A stretch of 64,000 nt of DNA from Vibrio sinaloensis (GTDB lineage Bacteria > Pseudomonadota > Gammaproteobacteria > Enterobacterales > Vibrionaceae). Every line of letters starts with the position of its first letter. Position 1 is the first letter of the stretch. Positions 53,881 to 62,572 of this stretch are shown one piece after another. The position numbers and the translations under genes were made by a program. Below the pieces are notes generated by a model, which was not told where the DNA came from, ran no database searches, and worked only from the letters and a program-made list of their open reading frames with translations. The stretch spans positions 682,001 through 746,000 of the forward strand of contig NZ_JWLV01000001.1 in assembly GCF_000808535.1 (NCBI RefSeq). The letters run 5' to 3'.

Positions 53881-54360
53881 CTAGTTAGGAGAGACTACAC
53901 CCTCACCACCGCCTCCATTACTACCAACAGCAGGTGCTGAAGGAGGAGCAATAGTTGTGATAGTCTCAGCTGCATTCGTAGCAGCGGTCTCAATACCTGC
54001 TGCTGTTGCCTCTGCGATCTGAGTCGGGTCAATACCAGATAGAAGTGCCGCAGTAGTAATGATCTCGTTACTAATACCAGCGTCACGAGCAAACTGAGCT
54101 ATTTCTTCTGCACGATCTGGAGCGACAGCAAAAGCGGCTTCAATCGCAACTTGAGGATCCACATTTTCGCTATTTAGCAACAAAGCTAAAATATTGAGCA
54201 CAAAATCTGGGTTTTCTTGATAAACAGACTGCATAACTTCGCTGCTTGGCGTCTCGCCTAGTTGAGCTTCAATTGTCTTCAATGGTTGAGCTGTTTCAGC
54301 TAATACACCTGATGACCATAGCAAGGCAGTTAAGCTGAAAATAGTAATAGGAGTTTTCAT
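53881..54360 (-). CDS. Secreted alanine-rich protein with a glycine tail
   Basis: A 159-residue protein with a clear signal peptide (TIFSLTALLWSSGVLA, cleavage before ETAQ). The mature part is acidic and alanine-rich, predicted helical (VAIEAAFAVAPDRAEEIAQFA; AEATAAGIETAATNAAETI), and ends in a flexible AVGSNGGGGEGVVSPN. There are no cysteines. It is its own transcription unit between two hairpin terminators, inside the exopolysaccharide locus. By position it could be a matrix or assembly factor; that is inference, and I know no named family. Confidence 0.8.
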   Translation of the reverse strand: MKTPITIFSLTALLWSSGVLAETAQPLKTIEAQLGETPSSEVMQSVYQENPDFVLNILALLLNSENVDPQVAIEAAFAVAPDRAEEIAQFARDAGISNEIITTAALLSGIDPTQIAEATAAGIETAATNAAETITTIAPPSAPAVGSNGGGGEGVVSPN

Positions 54361-54431
54361 GAGTCTTCCTTGGGTCCTCTAACCCTGTGATCTTTAGATG
54401 GATTAAACCGATTATATACACACATGGTAAC

Positions 54432-54454
54432 AAAAACGTTCTCATTTATGAGAA
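54432..54454 (-). terminator. Terminator of the main exopolysaccharide operon
   Basis: TTCTCAT / ATGAGAA (7 bp, 54439-54454) is followed on the minus strand by CG and TTTTTG. It lies 59 bases after the last gene of the operon and before the secreted-protein gene. Confidence 0.55.
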
Positions 54455-54512
54455 ATATCGTCGTTTTTTGCAAGCGAAAAGTAAAGAAACAATTCCTAAA
54501 CAGCAGGGGGGA

Positions 54513-55178
54513 TTACAGAGAAGGGGGACACTCGCTGATATTAACATCATTGAACACTAATATATTACAAATGCGCTGTTTTCCACGAGAGTTGTGAATC
54601 ATTTTATCTAACTGAGAACGATAGCCCCAATTATTAGTCAACTCCAATAGCTGTCTTGCAGCATCAATCTGCTCCTTTCTCGAACGCTCATCCCAACTGG
54701 AAAAAACATAGTTTACATTTAGCATTTTGGTTGGAGGATAACTTGGTCCAAACTTGTTTGCTAATAATCTGTATTTTTCGAAATATACATTGTCTTTATT
54801 AAACATGTATATTTTTGATAACTCTACATAAGAGTTTGGCCACGTAGGGCGAATTGATATACTAAGCTTAAAATACCTCTCGCTAGTTTCATATAACTCT
54901 CCTTTAGGGTTAATATACTGCTGCCAAAGCGAAGCTAAACCAGCTAATTCTAATTCGTATCCACTATTTCTTTTCTTGGCTAATACACTATCGAGCATTA
55001 ATAAAGCATTGTTCAGGTCAGTAGTAGATGGCTGATCATAATTAGCCAATCGTTCTATTATGGTTCTAGAACTATTCAACTTTAAGCTAGTAGATATTTC
55101 AATTGAAGAATTTACAATCAATAATAATGAACAAGCTAGAAAAAAAAAAGTAATAGAAACTTTGTATTTTACTTTCAT
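54513..55178 (-). CDS. VpsP-like polysaccharide biosynthesis protein
   Basis: A 221-residue protein with an N-terminal span (VSITFFFLACSLLLIV) and a helical, TPR-like periplasmic part (DLNNALLMLDSVLAKKRNSGYELELAGLAS in blocks; YFKLSISIRPTWPNSYVELSKIYMF). This matches VpsP, encoded at the end of V. cholerae vps-I; its role is unclear. The C-terminus has two cysteines (RICNIL, SECPPSL). Base composition is AT-rich like the next genes. Confidence 0.7.
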   Translation of the reverse strand: MKVKYKVSITFFFLACSLLLIVNSSIEISTSLKLNSSRTIIERLANYDQPSTTDLNNALLMLDSVLAKKRNSGYELELAGLASLWQQYINPKGELYETSERYFKLSISIRPTWPNSYVELSKIYMFNKDNVYFEKYRLLANKFGPSYPPTKMLNVNYVFSSWDERSRKEQIDAARQLLELTNNWGYRSQLDKMIHNSRGKQRICNILVFNDVNISECPPSL

Positions 55179-55212
55179 TCAATTATTACCAAGTGGAAAA
55201 ATCTCATTTTGT

Positions 55213-56415
55213 TCACTCAATAAGCCTCCGATTATACGAATAGTCATTTTCGTTCTTTATGATACACATCAATAAAAATGGAATGATTGAATATCCTGCC
55301 ACACCACCTAGGAAAGAAGATTCAGGAATAGAAGTGACCAATATGTAAACTGTAAAACTAATGGCTAATTTATTCGGTTTTTTAACTAAAAAATTAAATA
55401 TTAGAAGTAAAACACACATCCCCCCACCTATAAGCCCCAAACTGAAAGTTGCTTGTAAAACTAGGTTATGAGCATGAGCAGGTGTATAACCAATAGCATA
55501 ACTAAGCTCTGGTAGCGCTATAGAAGTGACACCCAAACCATAACCGAATAATGGCTGATCCAATATTTTTTCTATAACTGCTGGCCATATAAAAGTTCGG
55601 CCAGTAAATGTCAAAATCTCGTTAGGATCACCATGTCGAGAGACCGCAGTCAGAAACATATCGGTTTCAAACAATGCAAATACGGCCACCAAAAGGAATA
55701 ACGTAATTGAGATAACTGTGGATATTGTCTTAAGTTTGGATGAAGGTAATAAAAAATACCCAGCAATAACCAATGAAGCCATGGCAGTCTTACTATCGCT
55801 TTTAACTAGACAGAAAATAGCAAGAACAGCTGTTACTGATAATAATTTCCTATTATCTAAATCATTTATCCATAAATAGCCAATAAGAAGCAAAAATACA
55901 GTGCTAAATCCTCCCATGGCATTCGAGGTAGAGAAAACACCGCTCATTCTTGGACTGACATACAATATATCATTGAGCCAATAAATATGTCTGCCCAGAG
56001 ATGGAATTGAGTAATAGATCAGTATTGAAGAAATTATACAAAAACTGAAACTAAATCTGATTATTTTTAGAGTCTCAACATGACCGTTTCGGATATATAT
56101 GGACTTTAGAATTATATAAAATGCAATATAAGATACAATATTAACTAAGCTTCTTAAAGGAATCATAGAAAAAGGTATTAATACTGTACCTAGGAGAAAG
56201 AAACTAATAAGCAACTTTTCGTGGCGGTTAAAATAACATCCTTCATTTTTAATCGTGTAAAACCCAAAGAAAAACGCCATTAACCAACTGGTAGCTCTGA
56301 ATACAATTTGAAAATCTAATACATCTGAACCATAATCCCTAATTCTAAAAACAAAAATAGATAAAATTATGAATATGAGAAAAGTGTATTTATCAAATTT
56401 CGTTGAATCTTTCAT
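55213..56415 (-). CDS. O-antigen polymerase/ligase family protein (Wzy-like)
   Basis: A 400-residue protein with about eleven spans. The polymerase/ligase core is FGYGLGVTSIALPELSYAIGYTPAHAHNLVLQATFSLGLIGGG (in blocks, about 290-335), with H-A-H-N at the key place. In a Wzx/Wzy system it would polymerise the repeat unit. It overlaps the flippase gene by 23 bases. The gene is AT-rich. Confidence 0.82.
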   Translation of the reverse strand: MKDSTKFDKYTFLIFIILSIFVFRIRDYGSDVLDFQIVFRATSWLMAFFFGFYTIKNEGCYFNRHEKLLISFFLLGTVLIPFSMIPLRSLVNIVSYIAFYIILKSIYIRNGHVETLKIIRFSFSFCIISSILIYYSIPSLGRHIYWLNDILYVSPRMSGVFSTSNAMGGFSTVFLLLIGYLWINDLDNRKLLSVTAVLAIFCLVKSDSKTAMASLVIAGYFLLPSSKLKTISTVISITLFLLVAVFALFETDMFLTAVSRHGDPNEILTFTGRTFIWPAVIEKILDQPLFGYGLGVTSIALPELSYAIGYTPAHAHNLVLQATFSLGLIGGGMCVLLLIFNFLVKKPNKLAISFTVYILVTSIPESSFLGGVAGYSIIPFLLMCIIKNENDYSYNRRLIE

Positions 56416-57562
56416 CTTTATATTTAATATTCGATATAATCAGAAAAAGTAACACTGTCATCCATGATAACAATATCATTACAGATGGTTGTATTGGTAA
56501 CTCCCCATCTAAAATAAGCAATAATATAAGAAACATTACCTGAATCCCGCCTCCTAAGAAATAAGACTTATTCACGCTAGTTAGTCGGTCCAACTTGACA
56601 AGTCGAATTTCTTGCGTTCGACAGACAGATAAACAAATAAAAATCACAAGCCATACATACAATGTATCGTTAGGAGGAAGAACCTCAGGACTATAATAAA
56701 GAGTCAAAAGAGCACCACCTAAAAGCAAACATATCAAACCGAGAAACAATGAAACGAAGCTGTACTTAGCTGACATTTTTGCGAGCCATACTTTCGATTT
56801 GACCATATGATTGTTCATTGACCGCTGATCAATTTGCTCAATTGACTTGATCACAATTTGTACTGGTTGATATATAGATCTAGCTATAAATAGAGAACTA
56901 ACTAAAGCAGTTGAAAAGAATAAAGGAGCAGCTAAAAATGGGGCATGGACTACAAACATCTGAGATATCGATTGAGAAAGACGATAGAAAATTTTCTGAT
57001 TGTCAGAGAAAAAAGCGCAAGAAATTTTTGAAATAGAAACCTTATTACAAAATCGGAAAAATATCGCGAGGTCTATGAGTAAACAAGTGAACAATAATAC
57101 ACTCAACGCATTAAATGAGAATCTATCGAAATATGATAGTAATAAAATTGCGATAACAGCCACAAAGCTAGATAAGTTTGCAGACCAATTTACTTCAAGA
57201 GAAGGAGAAAGATACTTCAAGCTCTCATGGGACAAGTAATAAGGTGCTAGCAAAAGGAAAATTGAAAAGTTCCACGCATCAAAAACAACGATAAAGAGCA
57301 ATGAAGATGGGACTAATGCCAATATTGTCCAATTTACAATACTCCTTAACGAGTTGATATTTACGCCTTCAACTATATTGTTGTTAAGAGGAATAAGAAA
57401 AATACACCTATAGAAAGATAGTAGTACGAGAGTGATTGTCATCGACAACCCATATACCACAACTCCTTCTTGTCCAACTTGCTTTAAAGTAATAAAAGTT
57501 ACAAGGAAGTTAAACACCGACAACGATATTGAGTCAATTATTTGAAACAGTTTATTTTTCAA
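56393..57562 (-). CDS. Polysaccharide flippase-like membrane protein (Wzx role)
   Basis: A 389-residue protein with about ten to twelve spans and the start typical of MATE/Wzx flippases (SISLSVFNFLVTFITLKQVGQEGVVVYGLSMTI in blocks, with a conserved early Arg in FYRCIFLIPL). Sequence similarity within this superfamily is low, so the flippase call depends on topology and context. It overlaps the glycosyltransferase gene upstream by four bases. Confidence 0.7.
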   Translation of the reverse strand: MKNKLFQIIDSISLSVFNFLVTFITLKQVGQEGVVVYGLSMTITLVLLSFYRCIFLIPLNNNIVEGVNINSLRSIVNWTILALVPSSLLFIVVFDAWNFSIFLLLAPYYLSHESLKYLSPSLEVNWSANLSSFVAVIAILLLSYFDRFSFNALSVLLFTCLLIDLAIFFRFCNKVSISKISCAFFSDNQKIFYRLSQSISQMFVVHAPFLAAPLFFSTALVSSLFIARSIYQPVQIVIKSIEQIDQRSMNNHMVKSKVWLAKMSAKYSFVSLFLGLICLLLGGALLTLYYSPEVLPPNDTLYVWLVIFICLSVCRTQEIRLVKLDRLTSVNKSYFLGGGIQVMFLILLLILDGELPIQPSVMILLSWMTVLLFLIISNIKYKDERFNEI

Positions 57563-58050
57563 GAATTTATTCTTCTGTTAAAGAATTCAACCAAAGAGCT
57601 TTCGTCAAATTTTGGGATTTCATAATTATTAGGGTTAGCCAGCAACTCTTCAACCTTATCATGAATAGAACCCATTTCTAAACATACCCTTAAAAGACGA
57701 CCATTTGAACTATTCTCGTTAAACAACTTTACTGTATCCAGTTGGTGATCATTCCTGTGTTCATTAAACTCTACACGCCTAGGAACAACAATTAGTGGTT
57801 TGTTTAATTCCATACACTGTATAATAGTTCCCATACCAGCATGTGATATGACGACGTCACTTTCTTTTAACAATGAGTTGTATTCTTTGTCATTCATAAA
57901 GGGTTTATAAATCATGTTCTTAGGTTGATAACTGCTATTCCCTATTTGGGCGGTAATAACATCGCCATTAAAAAAGTCACTTTGATCAATAAAAGAAATT
58001 AAGCGATCAAATGGTAGCTGAGCGCCAACAGTCAGAAATATTTTCTTCAC
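57559..58050 (-). CDS. Alg13-like catalytic glycosyltransferase subunit (PssE type)
   Basis: A 163-residue protein corresponding to the C-terminal half of GT28: IFLTVGAQLPFDRLISFI at the start and SDVVISHAGMGTIIQCMELNKPLIVVPR (about 68-95), the UDP-sugar site. With the next gene upstream it forms a split transferase like yeast Alg13/Alg14 and rhizobial PssE/PssD, acting at the cytoplasmic membrane on a lipid-linked sugar. Four-base overlaps link it to both neighbours. Confidence 0.85.
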   Translation of the reverse strand: MKKIFLTVGAQLPFDRLISFIDQSDFFNGDVITAQIGNSSYQPKNMIYKPFMNDKEYNSLLKESDVVISHAGMGTIIQCMELNKPLIVVPRRVEFNEHRNDHQLDTVKLFNENSSNGRLLRVCLEMGSIHDKVEELLANPNNYEIPKFDESSLVEFFNRRINS

Positions 58051-58502
58051 AGCACATTCCCATAGTATTTGACATTATTATTCGATAAATTAGGCCATTG
58101 AGTAAGTATTTCATGGGCAAAGTATTGAGCAATACGACCTGATAATGATAGTTTTTGAGTATTCGCAATACTGTCTAACCAAATTGTTCTAACAAAGAAC
58201 ACCCTTCCTAAGATGATACCAATTAAACCCGGCAAAGCTCCCGTGGTAATGATAAGCTTAGGTTTATGCTCCAAGATCAGCTTTATTAGCTGGAATGATA
58301 TCTTTATGCACTTACTCGGATTATCACGAGACATATCATCAATAAGAAACTCATTAAACTTAGCTGCTTTATCTGAAGAGTTTAGTCTAGTTCTAATGTG
58401 TATCAATTCTCCTTCGCTTATAGTTAGCTTACTTGTCAATCTCGTTAATTGTACGTTATGACCACCACTTGAAGCGATCGCCATTATGTTTTTTCTGGTC
58501 AT
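58047..58502 (-). CDS. Alg14-like membrane partner of the split glycosyltransferase (PssD type)
   Basis: A 151-residue protein of the Alg14/PssD family: MAIASSGGHNVQLTRLT at the start (acceptor/Rossmann loop), KLIITTGALPGLIGIILGRVF and IWLDSIANTQKLSLSGRIAQYFA, ending TQWPNLSNNNVKYYGNVL. Alg14-type subunits anchor and activate the Alg13-type subunit. Overlaps by four bases on both sides. Confidence 0.85.
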   Translation of the reverse strand: MTRKNIMAIASSGGHNVQLTRLTSKLTISEGELIHIRTRLNSSDKAAKFNEFLIDDMSRDNPSKCIKISFQLIKLILEHKPKLIITTGALPGLIGIILGRVFFVRTIWLDSIANTQKLSLSGRIAQYFAHEILTQWPNLSNNNVKYYGNVL

Positions 58503-58921
58503 TCTAATATTCCTAACCTACCTGTTTGGATATTACTTTTAATTATTTTTGCTGGATTACCTGCGACGAGTGAATTTGATGGAATCGACTTCGTAACTAC
58601 CGCTCCTGCAGCTACAATGCACTGATCTCCTATTTCAACACCTGGCATAATAATAGAATTACATCCAATAAAGCAGTTTTTGCCAATTGAAGTCGTCGCA
58701 TGTAGCTTACGACACATATCATGAGTCAAAATAGTAGAGTTAAAAGCGACGTATGTTCCTTCGTCAATTCTAACTCCTTTAGGATTTGTTTTATCCAGTT
58801 TTGCTTTTAGTGAAATTCGAACCGTAGGATGAATATTCATCTTAAACCGTTTAATGTAGTATTGAGTTAGTATACCCAAAACAAATTGTCTAAAATAGAC
58901 GTGGTAAAATCTCTTAATCAT
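58499..58921 (-). CDS. Hexapeptide-repeat acyltransferase
   Basis: A 140-residue left-handed beta-helix protein: HPTVRISLKAKLDKTNPKGVRIDEG, TSIGKNCFIGCNSIIMPGVEIGDQCIVAAGAVVTKSIPSNSLVAGNPAKII (blocks). The His in LTHDM and the GNPAK end are typical for sugar O-acetyltransferases. It probably acetylates the polysaccharide repeat unit. Overlaps of four bases link it to the GT2 and Alg14-like genes. Confidence 0.85.
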   Translation of the reverse strand: MIKRFYHVYFRQFVLGILTQYYIKRFKMNIHPTVRISLKAKLDKTNPKGVRIDEGTYVAFNSTILTHDMCRKLHATTSIGKNCFIGCNSIIMPGVEIGDQCIVAAGAVVTKSIPSNSLVAGNPAKIIKSNIQTGRLGILE

Positions 58922-59742
58922 CTCGTACTATTATCCCTTTCCCACTTAAGCGATGAGTTATTATTTAGATACCATCTAGCACGCCCTAAGGAAATAGCCG
59001 TAATCGACGCATAGATTAAAAAACTAATAAAAGCCCTTTCCTTCACACCTAATATAAAAAGCGTTAAGAGGCCATTTTTGTCTCCGTTTATTTTCTTACC
59101 TATATTACTCAACTCAATGTTACCTAGCTTACTTCGTGTCTTAATTTTTATAAGAGAAATCACGTCTCTAGGAGCTTGTACATGTATATTACTTTCTGGG
59201 ATAACTGATAAATTACTTTTGTCTAGTATTGATTTCACATATCCATCGTCAGCAATAACTTGAGGAAACGGGAAACATTTTGATGCAGCTTTACGACTCA
59301 GTAAATAACAGCCACTGCCCACCATTCCAATAGAGTGCTCCGGTGTTTTACTTAAAAATGAGTAATAACTACGGACAATCCATCCAGATTTCGATGTATT
59401 AGTTTCCGGAAACAATGACGCAAATAAGTAGCTTTCTTTATTAATAAAACTTAATACATTTTGTATCGATTTCTGCTCGATTAATGTGTCAGCATCTTGC
59501 ACCAAAATATGATCGAATTTTGCAAACTTATACGCATAATTAATGGCATTTACTTTCGAACCTTCCGTTAACGTTAGCACTTCAATTCTATCATCTACAG
59601 CTTTAGAAATTTCTTCAGTTCTATCTATGCAGCCATTCGGAATTACAATTACCTGGATTCTATCCATAAAATTCTTATAAGCAGACAGTGTATTTCCAAT
59701 CTGTTTTTCTTCATTATAAGCTGGAATTAATACCGTTAGCAT
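58918..59742 (-). CDS. Family 2 glycosyltransferase
   Basis: A 274-residue GT2 (GT-A) protein: LIPAYNEEKQIGNTL at the start, IPNGCIDRTEEIS, and the metal-binding DADTL (about 94-98). SGCYLLSRKAASKCFPFPQVIADDGYVKSIL contains the acceptor DD pair. A C-terminal hydrophobic stretch (LTLFILGVKERAFISFLIYASITAISLG) may attach it to the membrane. The donor sugar is unknown. Confidence 0.87.
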   Translation of the reverse strand: MLTVLIPAYNEEKQIGNTLSAYKNFMDRIQVIVIPNGCIDRTEEISKAVDDRIEVLTLTEGSKVNAINYAYKFAKFDHILVQDADTLIEQKSIQNVLSFINKESYLFASLFPETNTSKSGWIVRSYYSFLSKTPEHSIGMVGSGCYLLSRKAASKCFPFPQVIADDGYVKSILDKSNLSVIPESNIHVQAPRDVISLIKIKTRSKLGNIELSNIGKKINGDKNGLLTLFILGVKERAFISFLIYASITAISLGRARWYLNNNSSLKWERDNSTR

Positions 59743-59771
59743 TTATTACTCCAATCACTAGATATTACGAT

Positions 59772-61985
59772 TTAAGAACCATAAGTCGCTGAATATTCGC
59801 TATATGTATGCGAGCCGCTTTTTCTATTAGATACTTGATTTAGTATGACGCCATCAATCTTAATTTGATGCTTTGAGAACAATGTCATTGAGTGCTTATA
59901 AACAGATTTCGTCGTACTATTTGCTTTTAAAACAAGTAGAATCCCTTGGGTCAGTTTTCCTACAATAAACGCATCCCTAACAGGTAATATAGGAGGTGTA
60001 TCTATTATAATTCTGTCATACTTAGTTTCGAAATATTTCAGCAATTTTTCAAAGCTCTTGCTACTTAATAATTCTTGCGGATTTGGGGCTAACATACCAG
60101 CACTCATAACGTCTAGATTAGAATCGCCAATTGTCGCGATGCATTCTTCAAAAGGAGCATTCATTAAAATAACATTCGTTAATCCCGGTTGACTAGCTGA
60201 TAACCCAAAACGTGTGGCTATAGATGGCTTACGTAGATCACAATCGATAAGCAGCACTTTTTCTAACTTAGCAAATGACATTGCTAGGTTAACGGAAGTA
60301 GTTGTCTTGCCTTCACCTGGAACTGAGGATGATATCGCCAATATTTTTCTGTCAGAATTATGTAAATTTAAATACAACGAAGTGCGTGTTGAATCTACAG
60401 ACTCTTGAAAGGCTACAAACTTTTTGTTTTCAAAGACTCTGGAGTCAATAGGTGCTTTTTTGTAAAGCTTATCTTTTACTATTGGCAATGTTCCTGTAGG
60501 TAGTAACCCAAGCTTATTCTCAAAGTCGCGTGCCGATTCGATCGTATTATTAAATGCGTCCAAACATATTACTAGTGTCACCGCAAATCCTAAACTAGCA
60601 ACAAATGCGAGTACTACAACCATTTTTTTATTTGGCTTACTCGGATATTCTGGCGAGAGTGCATAGTCACTGAAACGCGCATTAGCAGCACTGAAGTCAC
60701 TAGTAGCGGTTGTTTCTTTTTGACGAGTCAAGAATAAGTCATACAACTTTGCATTCGTGTCAACTTCACGTTTCAAAGTATCATACTCCCTCTTAACAAC
60801 ACTCAATGATTGAAACTCATCTTTTTTACTCATTAGCTCTCGTTTAAGTAAGGCTTCTTGGTTTACTGCACTAGCAAGTTCTTTTTCAATTCCGTTTATC
60901 AGCTTTTTAACTACTCTTTCAGCACGCTCTTGGATTGATTTAAGCTGCGCATTTGCTTGAATCATTTTGTCATGCTTAGGCCCGTAACGTTTCGCCAATT
61001 CGCTAACTTCCTTCTCAGCATTGGATTCAGCAAAACGAATATCACGAATTTGCGGATGGTTTGATATTTGGGAAATTGAAGCTAGGGTCGTAACATCTTT
61101 CGCTGAATTGTTCTTGAGTGCATTATAGAGTGCTTGAGTTTCGATCCTTTTATCGGTCGCTTTAGAAATCCGATCTGTTAGATTTGAAAGCTCTGAACTC
61201 GTTAATGCAATAATACCACTATCATCAATTAGCTCTTGTTCCTTCAAAAAATTTAATAATGCCTGTTCAGACTGATCCAGTTGAAATTTTAGTTCAGCTA
61301 AGCGTTGATTTATCCAACCTGTAGCTTGCTCGGTCGCCACTAACTTTGATTCTAAGTTATTTTCTATAAATGCGACTCCAACTTCATTAGCTATTTGTGC
61401 TGCTAGGTCAGGATCATTAGACTCAAATGAAATGTTAACTAGTTGCGTTTTTCTAATAGGAGAAATCGTTAACTTAGATTTAAAGGTCGATAATATTTTT
61501 CGATTCACACTGTGTTGCTCTGTTAAATCATCAATTTCTTTTGGCTCAGATTCAGGGAAATACGTAGCAACTATAGGGCTAGATAGTATGTATTGTTTTA
61601 GATCATCGAATACACTTGATTCATGCTCAACGATATCCGGATTAAACTCCTCTACTTGGGACAACTGAAGTTTATCAATGACACGTTGTGCAACTTGATT
61701 TGACTTCAATATTTCATATTGAGTGAGGTAATATTCCTGAGCTTTTGTGTCGATTCCTATTACTTCTTCAATAGATACAGCTTTCGCCGTGCTAGACTCA
61801 ATAAGTAGGGTCGCAGTCGCCTTGTATGTCGGTGTAATCGAGAGTACAACCATCACCGCAATTAGAGTGCACAAAATGGCGAAAAATGAGATAGAAAACC
61901 AACGACCTTTAATCAGATGAATGTAGTAACCTATATCAATCAATTGTTCGTGCTGAGGAGAAGTTGGTTGCGTGTGAGTAGGCAT
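59772..61985 (-). CDS. Wzc-type polysaccharide copolymerase and tyrosine autokinase
   Basis: A 737-residue inner-membrane protein. The N-terminal Wzz domain is bounded by spans near 35-55 and 450-475, with a long coiled-coil periplasmic part. The C-terminal BY-kinase has Walker A PGEGKTTTS (about 556-564), Walker A' LLIDCDLRKPS, Walker B RIIIDTPP, and a C-terminal tyrosine cluster (Y728, Y731, Y735 in HTYSEYSATYGS). Phosphorylation cycling with the LMW-PTP controls chain length and export through Wza. Confidence 0.93.
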   Translation of the reverse strand: MPTHTQPTSPQHEQLIDIGYYIHLIKGRWFSISFFAILCTLIAVMVVLSITPTYKATATLLIESSTAKAVSIEEVIGIDTKAQEYYLTQYEILKSNQVAQRVIDKLQLSQVEEFNPDIVEHESSVFDDLKQYILSSPIVATYFPESEPKEIDDLTEQHSVNRKILSTFKSKLTISPIRKTQLVNISFESNDPDLAAQIANEVGVAFIENNLESKLVATEQATGWINQRLAELKFQLDQSEQALLNFLKEQELIDDSGIIALTSSELSNLTDRISKATDKRIETQALYNALKNNSAKDVTTLASISQISNHPQIRDIRFAESNAEKEVSELAKRYGPKHDKMIQANAQLKSIQERAERVVKKLINGIEKELASAVNQEALLKRELMSKKDEFQSLSVVKREYDTLKREVDTNAKLYDLFLTRQKETTATSDFSAANARFSDYALSPEYPSKPNKKMVVVLAFVASLGFAVTLVICLDAFNNTIESARDFENKLGLLPTGTLPIVKDKLYKKAPIDSRVFENKKFVAFQESVDSTRTSLYLNLHNSDRKILAISSSVPGEGKTTTSVNLAMSFAKLEKVLLIDCDLRKPSIATRFGLSASQPGLTNVILMNAPFEECIATIGDSNLDVMSAGMLAPNPQELLSSKSFEKLLKYFETKYDRIIIDTPPILPVRDAFIVGKLTQGILLVLKANSTTKSVYKHSMTLFSKHQIKIDGVILNQVSNRKSGSHTYSEYSATYGS

Positions 61986-62026
61986 GCTAATGTCCGGTGT
62001 TAAATATTTGAGTTAGATGGTCGCGA

Positions 62027-62566
62027 CTAGAAAAAGCTTTGCTCAATGATGATAATATCTCCTGGCATTACTTTGTTGGATAGCCTGACTTTGCTTTTTG
62101 AGTCCTCAGAGCCAGATTTAGCTATATAAACCTTGCTCCTTGCAGCGCGATCTGTGAAACCGCCAGCCAATGCAATAGCTTTGTCTACAGTCAAACCTGG
62201 TTGATATTCATAACCACCAGGTTTTTTTACTTCGCCATTAACGTAGATGCTGCGAAAGCCGATAACGCTCACACGCACCTTTGGATCGATCAGGTAATCG
62301 CCTTTCAAACCTTTCACTATTTCGTTGCGCAATTGCTCCGGTGTTTTATTAAGAGCATTGAGTTGCCCTAAATATGGATACTCAAATCTTCCTCCATTAC
62401 TTATATAAAGCTCTGAAATTGACAAGTCTTCTTCACCATAAACTGAGATTTGAAGCTTATCACCAGCCCCTATCTTATAGGTATCATCAAACACTTCAGC
62501 ATTAGCTTTTAATGCCAAAGAAAACACAACTAAAAATATTGATATGTATTTAATCATTGAAGACAT
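62027..62566 (-). CDS. Wza-type polysaccharide export protein
   Basis: A 179-residue exported protein with a signal peptide (YISIFLVVFSLALKANA), a Poly_export domain (YKIGAGDKLQISVYGEEDLS, YISNGGRFEYPYLGQL) and one SLBB domain (IYVNGEVKKPGGYEYQPGLTVDKAIALAGG in blocks). It lacks a lipobox Cys and the C-terminal outer-membrane helix of full Wza (about 360), so it may depend on the adjacent beta-barrel protein to cross the outer membrane. Confidence 0.9.
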   Translation of the reverse strand: MSSMIKYISIFLVVFSLALKANAEVFDDTYKIGAGDKLQISVYGEEDLSISELYISNGGRFEYPYLGQLNALNKTPEQLRNEIVKGLKGDYLIDPKVRVSVIGFRSIYVNGEVKKPGGYEYQPGLTVDKAIALAGGFTDRAARSKVYIAKSGSEDSKSKVRLSNKVMPGDIIIIEQSFF

Positions 62567-62572
62567 TATCCG

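Noticed and set aside
57000..57239. 79-codon plus-strand frame inside the flippase gene
   Set aside because: AT-rich chance frame antisense to a convincing membrane-protein gene.
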